64,000 nt of DNA from GCA-2697345 sp002697345. Lineage in GTDB: Bacteria; Pseudomonadota; Alphaproteobacteria; Rhodobacterales; Rhodobacteraceae. Shown here in pieces: positions 54,877 to 63,734 of the stretch. The stretch spans positions 186,001 through 250,000 of the forward strand of contig CALSNB010000001.1 in the NCBI GenBank assembly GCA_943787605.1, read 5' to 3'. How positions within the stretch are numbered: the first letter of the stretch is position 1; the number at the start of each line of letters is the position of its first letter. The notes beneath the pieces are model-generated. The model was not told the DNA's origin, did not search any database, and was given only the letters and a program-made list of their open reading frames with translations. The translations under genes and the position numbers were made by a program.

Positions 54877-56487
54877 TTAGTTTTTTGTGGTTAGACCATT
54901 TTTAAAATCATCACCCCGAAGCACCTTATTTCGCAATCTTGCTTGGCCAAAACCGCCACCACCTGGGGTGACCAACCTTATGGTTTGACCTTTTTGTATT
55001 AGATAATTACCTTTATCTTTAATTTTTGTACCGTCACTGACAGAAACCTCTCCTTTTCCACCTCTTGAGCCACCGTTTCGGCCTGCTGGTCCTTGTTTGG
55101 TGCGTTCGAAGGCAGCAGCCGATAAAATAAAGGGTTCATTTGTTGAGGTTCCAATAATAATTTCTTGACCTAACCCGCCTCTAAATTTTCCAGTTCCTCC
55201 ACTATCACTTAAGAATTCTTTTTTGTGGTAAATAACTGGAGCTGCGGCCTCTGCTACTTCTATAGATACGGCGCCAACCCCTGAGGGAAAAGCTGTTGTC
55301 GACAACCCATCTGATTCTGGTCTAGCTCCCATACCACCTAGAGCAACATTTAATGAATTAAACCTTTTTTCTCCTGCACCAGAAATTGAAATAGTCCAAA
55401 GCGCTCCTGCACTTTCTGCTAAAATTTTTCCAGGCAAAGCTTTTGAAAGACATCCGAGAACTAAATCTGGTAATGCCTGTCCTACTACGTGTCGAGCTGT
55501 TACTGGACTTGGGTTTTCCGCACTCACAATTAGGCCAGGTGGTGCTTTTATTTGGATTGCGGCCAATGATGCTGCATTATTTGGAATATCTGGACAAATA
55601 GCTGCTTTTATACCGTAAGAAGCATAAGCAATAGTGTAGTTTAGTGGACAATTTATGCCTCGATTAATCGCTGGAGATGATCCGCTAAGATCAACAGAAA
55701 TGGATTTTTCTTTTATTTTCAGTGTCGCTTTTAAGACTATTGGTTTATCAAATCCGTCTAACTTTAGTGTATTTAAATATGTGCCGGTTGGTAAAGATTT
55801 GATGCTTGTCTCAACTGCACTTTTTGACTGTTTGAAAATAAACTTAGTTATTCTGTCCAAATTCGTCAGCTTAAATTTATTTAATAAATTGTTTAACCTC
55901 TCAACACCCGAATCGTTACAGCTCATGAGTGATAAAATATCTCCTCGAGCCTCTTTTGGGACTCGAGAGTTTGCACATATTATCGATAGTAATTCTTCTT
56001 GTATTTGAAAGTTTCTTCGCAAGAAAGATACTGGAATTAACGTGCCTTCTTCGAGAACACTTTTTGCTTCAGCAGACCAACCTAATCCACCCACATCTGT
56101 AATATGGCAGGTGGAAGCAAAAAAATTTATTAACTGATCATTTTTAAAAACGGGAGTTACTACTATAAAATCAAACAAATGACCGGCCCCAATCCAGGGA
56201 TCGTTAGTAATTAAAACATCGCCGTCCCTTATAGAACTTACATCCAGTTTAGAAAATATCTCATTCAAGGATTTTGCCATAGTATTTACGTGGCCTGGAG
56301 TACCAGTAATCGCTTGCGCTATCATATTGTAATTACTATCAAAAACGCCAGCAGAGAGATCTCCGGCCTCTCTTACTATTGGACCAAAAGCAGCCTTTAA
56401 GAGAGAATTTGCTTGCTCTTCACAAACTGAGATTAAGCTATTCCAAATAATATTAGAATTAATTAAGTCTGAATCTTTTTTTACCAA
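54877..56487 (-). CDS. hyuB: Hydantoinase B / oxoprolinase family subunit
   Basis: The 536-residue protein follows the HyuB pattern: an N-terminal LISVCEEQANSLLKAAFGPIVREAGDLSAGVFD, GHVNTMAKSLNEIF, ITNDPWIGAGHLFD and ITDVGGLG (metal-type residues), with LNYTIAYASYGIK and the C-terminal GGTGKFRGGLGQEI, GGSRGGKG and TPGGGGFGQ. HyuB works with HyuA in ATP-dependent opening of hydantoins, oxoproline or related lactams, and related complexes carboxylate ketones or hydrolyse N-methylhydantoin. The start is TTG 56487, 18 nt after the hyuA stop; no ATG precedes the domain. It ends an operon with hyuA and the DMFase genes. Confidence 0.88.
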   Translation of the reverse strand: MVKKDSDLINSNIIWNSLISVCEEQANSLLKAAFGPIVREAGDLSAGVFDSNYNMIAQAITGTPGHVNTMAKSLNEIFSKLDVSSIRDGDVLITNDPWIGAGHLFDFIVVTPVFKNDQLINFFASTCHITDVGGLGWSAEAKSVLEEGTLIPVSFLRRNFQIQEELLSIICANSRVPKEARGDILSLMSCNDSGVERLNNLLNKFKLTNLDRITKFIFKQSKSAVETSIKSLPTGTYLNTLKLDGFDKPIVLKATLKIKEKSISVDLSGSSPAINRGINCPLNYTIAYASYGIKAAICPDIPNNAASLAAIQIKAPPGLIVSAENPSPVTARHVVGQALPDLVLGCLSKALPGKILAESAGALWTISISGAGEKRFNSLNVALGGMGARPESDGLSTTAFPSGVGAVSIEVAEAAAPVIYHKKEFLSDSGGTGKFRGGLGQEIIIGTSTNEPFILSAAAFERTKQGPAGRNGGSRGGKGEVSVSDGTKIKDKGNYLIQKGQTIRLVTPGGGGFGQARLRNKVLRGDDFKNGLTTKN

Positions 56488-56505
56488 AATAAAAGTGCCC
56501 CCAAA

Positions 56506-58602
56506 CTATATTTTTGTTAAAATCAGATGATTTTTAATATGTTTACTTACATCCCAACCTTTGGGAACAACCGTCGTTGTTTGGTCCTCATGGATTAGAC
56601 ACGGCCCACTTTGAGAAACTCCTACTTGTAACGTTTCTCTATCAAAAACTTTATAATTTATAAATTTTTCAGAAACTATTTCAAATATTTTTCGATTTTT
56701 AAGGAACTGTTTCGGTAAATTTTTTTGCAACTCTAGTTTAGCCTCTAATTCTATTGGATCAACTAGCTCTTTTGTTGAATCAGTTAGTTTTCCTGAAACT
56801 ATCAATGACATAATTTCTATTCTCACGCCTGGCATTAAAAAGCCAAACTTTTCTTTATATTTAGAAATAAATTTCTGTGTTAACTCTGACAGCTCTTTTT
56901 TGCTTTCTAGATAGTTCTCAATTGGAATAGAAATATCATGCCCCTGTCCTTCGTAGCGTAATTCAACATCAATTTTGTATTGAATTTCTCTATCTTTTGA
57001 AGATGCTCCTTTAAGAATACTTTTTATAGCTTGTTTTATCGTTTTAATAATTTTTTTAACTTCTGTAGTTTTCAAATCTCCCAAAAATTTTGATATACTT
57101 TGGGCAATTTCATAACTTATAGGTGCTGCTAAAAAACCCACAGCAGAACCTACACCAGCTAAGTGTGGGACTATTATTTTTCGAATATCCAGTTTGTTAG
57201 CGATTCCAGCCGCATGAATGGGTCCTCCTCCACCAGAGACGATAAGACAGCAGTCTCTGATATTTTTTCCGAGCTCAATACCGTGAATTCGTACTGCGTT
57301 AGCCATTAGCTCTTCGCCGATTTCAATAATTCCTGATGCCGCCCATTCGGTGGACTTAAAGTGAAGCTTTTTTACTATCTCGTTTTTTATAGATTTTTTG
57401 GCATTTGATAACATTAAGTTAATAAATCCTCCACCAAAGGATTCCTCAGAAATTCTGCCTATTACTAAGTTTGCATCGGTAACTGTGGGCTTTTCTCCTC
57501 CAAGGTTATAACATGCTGGTCCAGGTTGAGAAGCGGCACTTTCTGGACCTACAGCTAAGCGTCCAAGAGTATCCATTTTTGCTATGGAACCACCGCCTGC
57601 TCCTATTTCAACTAAGTCCATTGCTGGGATTCTTAAAGGAAGGCCACTACCACTTTTATTTTTCCAAGCATGGGCTACTTCTAAACGCCTAGTAATAAAG
57701 GGTTCACTTTGGTTTAAGTAACAAACCTTGGCAGTTGTGCCACCTATATCTAAAGCTATTGAACTTTCTTCATGCAATTCTTTTGAAACTTTGCTTGCTA
57801 AAATAATTCCACCGGCTGGACCAGACTCTACCAATCTTATTGGCACTTTTTTTGCTTGCTCTAAGCTTGTTAAGCCACCACTGGATGACATCAGAAAAAA
57901 ATTACCCTTGAACCCTTTTTTTTCAAGTGTTTTGTGAAATGAGTTTAGGTACTTACTCATAAGAGGTCGAACATAAGCATTAGCTACCGTTGTTGAGAAC
58001 CTTTCAAATTCTCGAGCTTCTGGCGAGATTTCAGAACTGATGCAAATTGTTACAGATTTTGGAAGATTCTGTCTCAAGTACCTTGCAACCAATTGTTCAT
58101 TCTTTGGGTTTGAGTAAGAGTGTAGAAATGCAATCGCTACAGCCTCAATCTTTTTGCATATAAGTAATTTTGTGATTTTTTTTAATTGGCTCTCTGTAGG
58201 CTTTTTTAATATTTCACCAGTTATTAGCGTGCGTTCGTTTAGACATACTCTTAGTTCTCTAGGAACTAGCGGCCTGGGTAGCTCGATGCCCAAATCGTAT
58301 TGATCAAACCTTTTTTCATAACGCATTTCCAAAACATCTCTGAAACCTTCAGTTGTTATCAGGGCTGTTTTGGCCCCTTTTCGCTCTATCAAAGCATTAG
58401 CCGCAATAGTTGTACCGTGAACTATAGTGTCTATATTTTCAACTTTTAAATTATAATTTATTAATAACTTATTAATACCAGCCAATGCTCCTACCTCGGG
58501 GTTGTCAGGTGTAGTTAAATATTTTTTTGAAAATATTCTCCCTGAGTTATCTAAGACAACGTCAGTAAAAGTGCCGCCAATATCAATACCAATTCTATTC
58601 AT
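56506..58602 (-). CDS. hyuA: Hydantoinase A / N-methylhydantoinase family ATPase subunit
   Basis: The 698-residue ATP-binding subunit begins RIGIDIGGTFTDVVLD (ASKHA-type phosphate loop) and includes VHGTTIAANALIERKGAKTALITTEGFRDVLEM, SSEISPEAREFERFSTTVANAYVRP, LDIGGTTAKVCYL and the second ATPase part LVEIGAGGGSIA and FGFLMPGV. The substrate is activated by ATP before ring opening. The ATG at 58602 overlaps the last codons of the DMFase large-subunit gene by 8 nt, so translation is coupled. The open frame reaches TTG 58611, but the ATG gives the usual N-terminus. Direct coupling with an amidase-type enzyme suggests a linked substrate; see findings. Confidence 0.9.
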   Translation of the reverse strand: MNRIGIDIGGTFTDVVLDNSGRIFSKKYLTTPDNPEVGALAGINKLLINYNLKVENIDTIVHGTTIAANALIERKGAKTALITTEGFRDVLEMRYEKRFDQYDLGIELPRPLVPRELRVCLNERTLITGEILKKPTESQLKKITKLLICKKIEAVAIAFLHSYSNPKNEQLVARYLRQNLPKSVTICISSEISPEAREFERFSTTVANAYVRPLMSKYLNSFHKTLEKKGFKGNFFLMSSSGGLTSLEQAKKVPIRLVESGPAGGIILASKVSKELHEESSIALDIGGTTAKVCYLNQSEPFITRRLEVAHAWKNKSGSGLPLRIPAMDLVEIGAGGGSIAKMDTLGRLAVGPESAASQPGPACYNLGGEKPTVTDANLVIGRISEESFGGGFINLMLSNAKKSIKNEIVKKLHFKSTEWAASGIIEIGEELMANAVRIHGIELGKNIRDCCLIVSGGGGPIHAAGIANKLDIRKIIVPHLAGVGSAVGFLAAPISYEIAQSISKFLGDLKTTEVKKIIKTIKQAIKSILKGASSKDREIQYKIDVELRYEGQGHDISIPIENYLESKKELSELTQKFISKYKEKFGFLMPGVRIEIMSLIVSGKLTDSTKELVDPIELEAKLELQKNLPKQFLKNRKIFEIVSEKFINYKVFDRETLQVGVSQSGPCLIHEDQTTTVVPKGWDVSKHIKNHLILTKI

Positions 58603-60748
58603 TGAGTTCAAATTTTTTATTTTCTAAGAAACGATTTAAGACATTTTGAGTTACTTGGGATACAGTATTTTTTGTGTCGTTCCATAACAAAGATGTTGCC
58701 CATGCTATAGACCCTGTTGACCAAACTGCACCACCACCTTGTGTAGTAAAAAATACCATATCTGCTCTTACTCTACTGTTTTGATTTCCATCAAGTGCTC
58801 TGGTGGTAGTAATGAACTCTTCGCCAGTTAAGAGGCCACCCGCACCAATATTTTCAGAAGTCGCTACCACAATTGAGTTATGGGGTGAGCCTAGATCTTG
58901 ATCCCAACGATCAATTTCAAGTCCTACACAGCCGCCGCCTCGGAACCCAAAATCTCCAATAATATCCGTGTCTATATTCTTAAATATGAAATCAGTTTCT
59001 TTTCCGTATGACTCTTTACTTCGTCTAAAATAAGTTGACTGTACAAACATAGTTGAACTGAATCCGTTCCCTACCAATGACTGAGGCGCTCTGCCATAAG
59101 TTCGCCAAAGGCCGCCAGGTTCGCCGGTAAAACTAAGATGGTGTTCACCTGGCTCTCCCTCCCAAGTCCTAACTCCTGACACTCCGCGCCGATGTTCTAT
59201 TACTCCAGGGTACTGATCAGAATAGGCGATACGCCAGTAAAATCCATTTCCACCAAGATACATATGTCTACCTCCATTTTTCTGGTAATAAGATAGAGCG
59301 TCCCACATTTCTGTGGAGTAATATTCAGGGTGTGAAGCCGTAATCACTACTTTATAGTTGTCTAAAAGAGAATGCCCAAGGCGGTTTAGATCCTCGTCCG
59401 TGGCAACTTCGTAATCATAGTTTTTCTTTTCGAGCCATTTTATAATATGGGTATCATTTATGTAATTAAATGTATAAAGGCCCGGCCTGTTATTTAACAT
59501 TGGACGACGATCACCAACATAAACTACACCTGAATCGTCAGTATGAGTATCATAGTGGGATAAGCCAAGTTCCCTATGTTCATTTAGATATAATTCGTCT
59601 TCGCTAAATGAAATGGGTGCTTCAAATAAGTTTTCGGTGTTGTGGCTGTCAAATTTTACGTGGGTATTCGCATACGCTTTGTAAGTTGCTGTTGGGGCCA
59701 AAAATAAAATCTTATTTTTGGATTTTCTTAACCTTTGCGTGATAAAGAATGGAACATCACTTTGAACTCCATCAGCCAATATTCGAGCAGTATAATAGCC
59801 GGATCGTGCTTGGGCTGGTGGTGTAATTTTTAATAGTGTTTGCCACTCACAGTCAGTTATATCGTCTTCGTGGAAATGAATTGAGCCATAATGAGAAGGT
59901 TTTTCTCGCCAACTATCAACAGAACCATCCCACTTGTAACCAGTGGCTCCTCGCATCGGTGCATTTATAAATGTTGCTTTGAATTTTGAATAACCTTTGT
60001 CCATAACAAAGGCTTTGGTAATACTTTTAGAAAAATCCCATTCCACTAAAGGTTTTTTGTTTTTATTTACAAAAATTCTTGGGGCTTCAACTTTTCCATT
60101 GTAGTGGTGTGATGTGAATTCCCTTTGATGGATACTTTCCTTAAACTTCGCACCAAATATAATGGGATGCTTTGATGTGGAAAGAAAAGTTTGTGCGCAT
60201 TCTGCTATAGCTTTGTATTTAGCAAGATAACCCACCACTGGATTTAACATTCTATTTTTTAAATAAAAACTATTTGTCTTAAAGTTAATAACCCCTTCAA
60301 TCTCGTACCACTCCCTGAGTAATAATGGTTCGGGTGAGGTAATTGATTTTGATCCAAATTTAAATGCAAGCTTGCCATCTGTTTCAATAGAGAAACTTAC
60401 ATTGCCCCAATTAAAGATTACCTGGCAATTTGTTGAAGACTTGGTTGGCCAAATATACATTTTAACACTTATAGTATCCACAGAAGTTAATTCGGGTGCA
60501 GGTTTAACAATAGCATAGGAACCAGCATTTATCTCTTGTTTATCTATGGCAAGGTTTTGTATTTCACCCCACGATTGTTCTACAAACTCTTCACCGGGGC
60601 CATTGGGATCAATGTCAGCACATACTATGCGCATTACTTTTACTGAACATGTCTTTGGACGGTTGCTTGATAGCTTTAGTTCGGTAGTTTCGTTAGCTGC
60701 TATTTCATAGGGCTGGCAATAGCCAATTATGTCTGTTGTACTAATCAT
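58595..60748 (-). CDS. dmfA2: N,N-dimethylformamidase large (beta) subunit
   Basis: The 717-residue protein is a full-length DMFase large subunit. It has the N-terminal YCQPYEIAANETTELKLSSN jelly-roll start, HHYNGKVEAPRIF, PMRGATGYKWDGS, IHFHEDDITDCEWQ, TYKAYANTH, LSHYDTH, ASHPEYYSTEMWDALSYY, YLGGNGFYWRI and GGLWRTYGRAPQSLVG. In Paracoccus DMFase the iron is held by two Tyr and one Glu; here Tyr 359 or nearby, Tyr 399 and Glu 479 (counted from this start) have about the same spacing. The enzyme hydrolyses dimethylformamide to dimethylamine and formate. The ATG overlaps the small-subunit stop (TAATG). hyuA overlaps its end by 8 nt. Confidence 0.88.
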   Translation of the reverse strand: MISTTDIIGYCQPYEIAANETTELKLSSNRPKTCSVKVMRIVCADIDPNGPGEEFVEQSWGEIQNLAIDKQEINAGSYAIVKPAPELTSVDTISVKMYIWPTKSSTNCQVIFNWGNVSFSIETDGKLAFKFGSKSITSPEPLLLREWYEIEGVINFKTNSFYLKNRMLNPVVGYLAKYKAIAECAQTFLSTSKHPIIFGAKFKESIHQREFTSHHYNGKVEAPRIFVNKNKKPLVEWDFSKSITKAFVMDKGYSKFKATFINAPMRGATGYKWDGSVDSWREKPSHYGSIHFHEDDITDCEWQTLLKITPPAQARSGYYTARILADGVQSDVPFFITQRLRKSKNKILFLAPTATYKAYANTHVKFDSHNTENLFEAPISFSEDELYLNEHRELGLSHYDTHTDDSGVVYVGDRRPMLNNRPGLYTFNYINDTHIIKWLEKKNYDYEVATDEDLNRLGHSLLDNYKVVITASHPEYYSTEMWDALSYYQKNGGRHMYLGGNGFYWRIAYSDQYPGVIEHRRGVSGVRTWEGEPGEHHLSFTGEPGGLWRTYGRAPQSLVGNGFSSTMFVQSTYFRRSKESYGKETDFIFKNIDTDIIGDFGFRGGGCVGLEIDRWDQDLGSPHNSIVVATSENIGAGGLLTGEEFITTTRALDGNQNSRVRADMVFFTTQGGGAVWSTGSIAWATSLLWNDTKNTVSQVTQNVLNRFLENKKFELNE

Positions 60749-61089
60749 TAATTTGGGTCCGAAATTGAAATAGAAATACCCGTAAGTTCGAGCCACCTTC
60801 GTTTAAATATGTCCCATTCAGCTTCTGCGATAGAGTGATACCTTACATCCTGAACGGTGGAAGGTGAAACACCCCGTTGTCCACTTAAGCGTGCAAGCCT
60901 AAAAATTTTAAATGGCTCTACTACAAGCAAAACCAGTCTACCCTTTAAGGGTGTAGTTCTCATTTTATCGAGAACTCTTTGTAATTCGAGACTAAAAGGG
61001 CCCCGCAAATTATCTCTATACTCTTTTGCAAGATCCATACGAGTACCGTCAATATTATATATAGCGCCATCAGGATCATAAAGAAGCAT
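60748..61089 (-). CDS. dmfA1: N,N-dimethylformamidase small (alpha) subunit
   Basis: This 113-residue protein matches the DMFase small subunit: N-terminal LYDPDGAIYNIDGTRMDLA, a basic central helix (LVVEPFKIFRLARLSGQRGV) and HSIAEAEWDIFKRRWLELTGI. In the Paracoccus enzyme this subunit binds the large one as an (alpha-beta)2 unit. Translation signals are AGAGAAATTT before ATG 61089, and TAATG at its end couples it to the large subunit. It is the first gene of the leftward operon and diverges from the class I aminotransferase gene across about 80 nt. Its presence is what makes the 58.6-61.1 kb locus a complete DMFase rather than an orphan. Confidence 0.85.
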   Translation of the reverse strand: MLLYDPDGAIYNIDGTRMDLAKEYRDNLRGPFSLELQRVLDKMRTTPLKGRLVLLVVEPFKIFRLARLSGQRGVSPSTVQDVRYHSIAEAEWDIFKRRWLELTGISISISDPN

Positions 61090-61170
61090 AAATTTCTCTT
61101 ACTCGTTAGTAGACTTATTTTGTTTAAAAATATATACAAAATATACTTTAATCTTTCAAGGAAGAAGTAT

Positions 61171-62370
61171 TTGCAAGTAAGTGAAAAAATTAAAAATATT
61201 CGTGTTTCAGGAACTATTAAAATGGCTGAATTAGCCCGAAAAATGCAAACTGAGGGTCATGATATAATTGAGTTAAGCGAAGGCGAACCAGATTTTGATA
61301 CCCCAGGTTTTGTAATTGAATCTGCTTTTGATGCTGCTCGAAATGGTCAAACCAGATATACCTCCGTATCCGGTACCATTGAACTGAGGACAGCTATTTC
61401 TAGGAAGTTTTACAAAGATAATAAGGTTGAGTACGATGTTGATAACATAATAGTTGGGACCGGCGCAAAACAGCTAATATTTAATGCACTTCTTGCTTCC
61501 TTAAATCCAGGGAATGAAGTTATTATTCCAGCACCTTATTGGGTTAGCTATCCCGATATGGTAAAGATAGCAGATGGAATTCCAGTGATCATTCCCTGCG
61601 ATTCAATAGATGACTTTAAAATTACACCTGAAAAACTTCAGAAGGCAATAACAAACGATACGCGTTGGTTGCTTTTGAATTCTCCTGGAAATCCGAGTGG
61701 TGCTGTTTATTCTTCTGAAGAGCTCTTGGCCTTAGCTGAAGTGTTAAGGGATCACAAAGACGTTTCTATAATGTGTGACGATATTTATGAGGCAATAACA
61801 TTTGGAAACAACCAATTTAGCACTTTAGTTGAAGTAGCTCCTGACCTGCACGACCGTGTGCTTACTGTGAATGGGGTGTCAAAATCCCACGCGATGACTG
61901 GTTGGAGAATTGGTTTTGCTGGTGGACCGACTGATCTAATATCTGCAATGAGTAAGATTCAGGGTCAGTCTACTACTAATGCTTCATCTGTTGGGCAGGC
62001 AGCTGCTTTAGCAGCCCTGCAAGGTTCTCAAGAGAATCTTGGAGTGTGGAATTTAGCTTATACGAGACGAATGCGATTAGTAAGAGATCGTTTAAGTGCT
62101 ATACCTGGGCTAATATTGAGAGACCCACAAGGTGCATTTTATCATTTTATTAAGTGTTCAGGTCTTTTTGGAAAGACCACGCCTCAAGGTGACCAACTGA
62201 CTTCTGATAATGCACTCTGTCTTTACTTGCTCCAATACGCTCATGTGGCTTTAGTTGCTGGCACTGAATTTGGATGCCCAGGTTATTTTAGACTCTGTTT
62301 TGCAAAATCAGATCAAGAGTTAATAAAAGCTTGCGATAGTATTTCTGAAGCTATTGAATTATTGACTTAA
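61171..62370 (+). CDS. Class I/II aminotransferase (aspartate-aminotransferase-like)
   Basis: The 399-residue PLP enzyme contains IIELSEGEPDFDTP, GTGAKQLIFNALLASLNPG, LNSPGNPSGAVYSSEEL (the Asn contact), SIMCDDIYEAITFG (Asp and Tyr) and VNGVSKSHAMTGWRIGFAGG with the Schiff-base Lys. The C-terminal Arg that binds the alpha-carboxylate is in GYFRLCFAKSD. The frame is open to TTG 61120, but TTG 61171 is preferred because AGGAAGAAGTAT precedes it and the length is then typical. It diverges from the DMFase operon. Aspartate, aromatic or alanine specificity cannot be told. Confidence 0.87.
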   Translation: MQVSEKIKNIRVSGTIKMAELARKMQTEGHDIIELSEGEPDFDTPGFVIESAFDAARNGQTRYTSVSGTIELRTAISRKFYKDNKVEYDVDNIIVGTGAKQLIFNALLASLNPGNEVIIPAPYWVSYPDMVKIADGIPVIIPCDSIDDFKITPEKLQKAITNDTRWLLLNSPGNPSGAVYSSEELLALAEVLRDHKDVSIMCDDIYEAITFGNNQFSTLVEVAPDLHDRVLTVNGVSKSHAMTGWRIGFAGGPTDLISAMSKIQGQSTTNASSVGQAAALAALQGSQENLGVWNLAYTRRMRLVRDRLSAIPGLILRDPQGAFYHFIKCSGLFGKTTPQGDQLTSDNALCLYLLQYAHVALVAGTEFGCPGYFRLCFAKSDQELIKACDSISEAIELLT

Positions 62371-62396
62371 GTATATTTCCTCAAATCCTGGCATTT

Positions 62397-63734
62397 TCAA
62401 CGTAACAAATCAAACTTTTTTAAAGGCTTTTCGTTAAGCATTTTTGGAATATCTTCTACCATTTTTATAATTGAAGAGGCTCTCTTTTTTGACAAATTAT
62501 TTTTTGAAAATACTAAAAATTTTTCTTGTAAATCTTTTTGAGACATTGGGTTAGTCGGATCTCCAAAAGCTGCATTAATGAGTTGCTCTTTAAATCCATT
62601 TTTATGTTTGACTCTCACAATAGCAGGAGCCTTTGCAGGAAACATCTTTTCCATGCTCGAGTTATTTTTTATTATAACTTTTTTGGCCATGTCAATTACT
62701 GATTGCTGTCCGATGCAAGATTCATCTAAAGGGCGCAGCGCCTTAGTTCCCATCAATGCTGTGACTGCCAAACAAAAAGGGATTGAGAATTGAGCTTGAG
62801 CTTCATTCTGAGGATCTAAATGATTACCTAGGTTAACAGCCTTTTCAAAGGTTAGGACCTCAATAAGCTCAATTTCATGTGGATTAATCTCATATGATTT
62901 TATTAGTTTGTCGAGCGCATCTATGGCAGAATGAATCCAGCGACAGCAAGCATAAGGTTTAAAGAAAAGACCTTGAATTGCATCATAGTTTCCTAAGTTT
63001 TTTGTTAAAACTTTAGGGTCATAAAGAATATCTTGCTCAAAGGTGTCTGGATACCCTTTAAAACCTGCAAGAGCGAGTTCGACAGCATACATTCCCGAGA
63101 GCACAGACCATGATATACCTTCTTTAACATCGGACCCAGCAAATCCGTGGTGCATAGCTGAAGAAACTCTTGGGGCATGTTGTTCTGCTACCAGAATAGC
63201 GTGACTTATTTCAGTCGTAGAAAGGTTTAGTAATTTAGCCCTGGCTACGGCTGCTCCAATGCCGCTCCACCTTCCGCTAACTGTAGATGTATTATGCTCT
63301 ATTCTTCGTGAAAGTGCCACGCGTATTGCAGCTTCATACCCTAGTACTATAGAACACAAGTATTCACTAAACGTCACATTTTTTTCTTCGGCGGTAGCAC
63401 TTGCGGAAGCAATAATAGCAGCGCCAGGGTGTCCAGCCGCAAGCCTATGACCGTCATCAATATCTAGGGATGTGGCTGCCATAGCGTTTATTGTCGCTGC
63501 GGAAATTGCATTTGAGTTCTGACTCGAGAACCAAATACGGCAAGGCCCCTGTTTTGAGTCCTTTTGGACAACTGACCTCCACGCCTGCACACTTTTTTGT
63601 TTAGTTCCTGCTGCCGCAGATCCAAAAACATCCAACACGCAATCTGTAGTTCGATTTATTACTTCTAGCGGTATTGCTTCATATGTCGTATTTTTAATAA
63701 AATTCGACAGCTGGTCAATTGCTCTCTCAGTCAT
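62397..63734 (-). CDS. MmgE/PrpD family protein (second copy)
   Basis: The 445-residue MmgE/PrpD protein has the motif region SLDIDDGHRLAAGHPGAAIIASA near residues 85-107, RVALSRRIEHNTS and the active-site CCRWIHSAIDAL. It differs from the copy at 25937-27250 and is of another subgroup (the DIDDGH and AAGHPG forms occur in catabolic PrpD homologues). ATG 63734 is preferred over TTG 63749; it overlaps the end of the hydroxyacid dehydrogenase gene by 8 nt, so they are coupled. It converges on the class I aminotransferase gene. Substrate unknown. Confidence 0.86.
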   Translation of the reverse strand: MTERAIDQLSNFIKNTTYEAIPLEVINRTTDCVLDVFGSAAAGTKQKSVQAWRSVVQKDSKQGPCRIWFSSQNSNAISAATINAMAATSLDIDDGHRLAAGHPGAAIIASASATAEEKNVTFSEYLCSIVLGYEAAIRVALSRRIEHNTSTVSGRWSGIGAAVARAKLLNLSTTEISHAILVAEQHAPRVSSAMHHGFAGSDVKEGISWSVLSGMYAVELALAGFKGYPDTFEQDILYDPKVLTKNLGNYDAIQGLFFKPYACCRWIHSAIDALDKLIKSYEINPHEIELIEVLTFEKAVNLGNHLDPQNEAQAQFSIPFCLAVTALMGTKALRPLDESCIGQQSVIDMAKKVIIKNNSSMEKMFPAKAPAIVRVKHKNGFKEQLINAAFGDPTNPMSQKDLQEKFLVFSKNNLSKKRASSIIKMVEDIPKMLNEKPLKKFDLLR

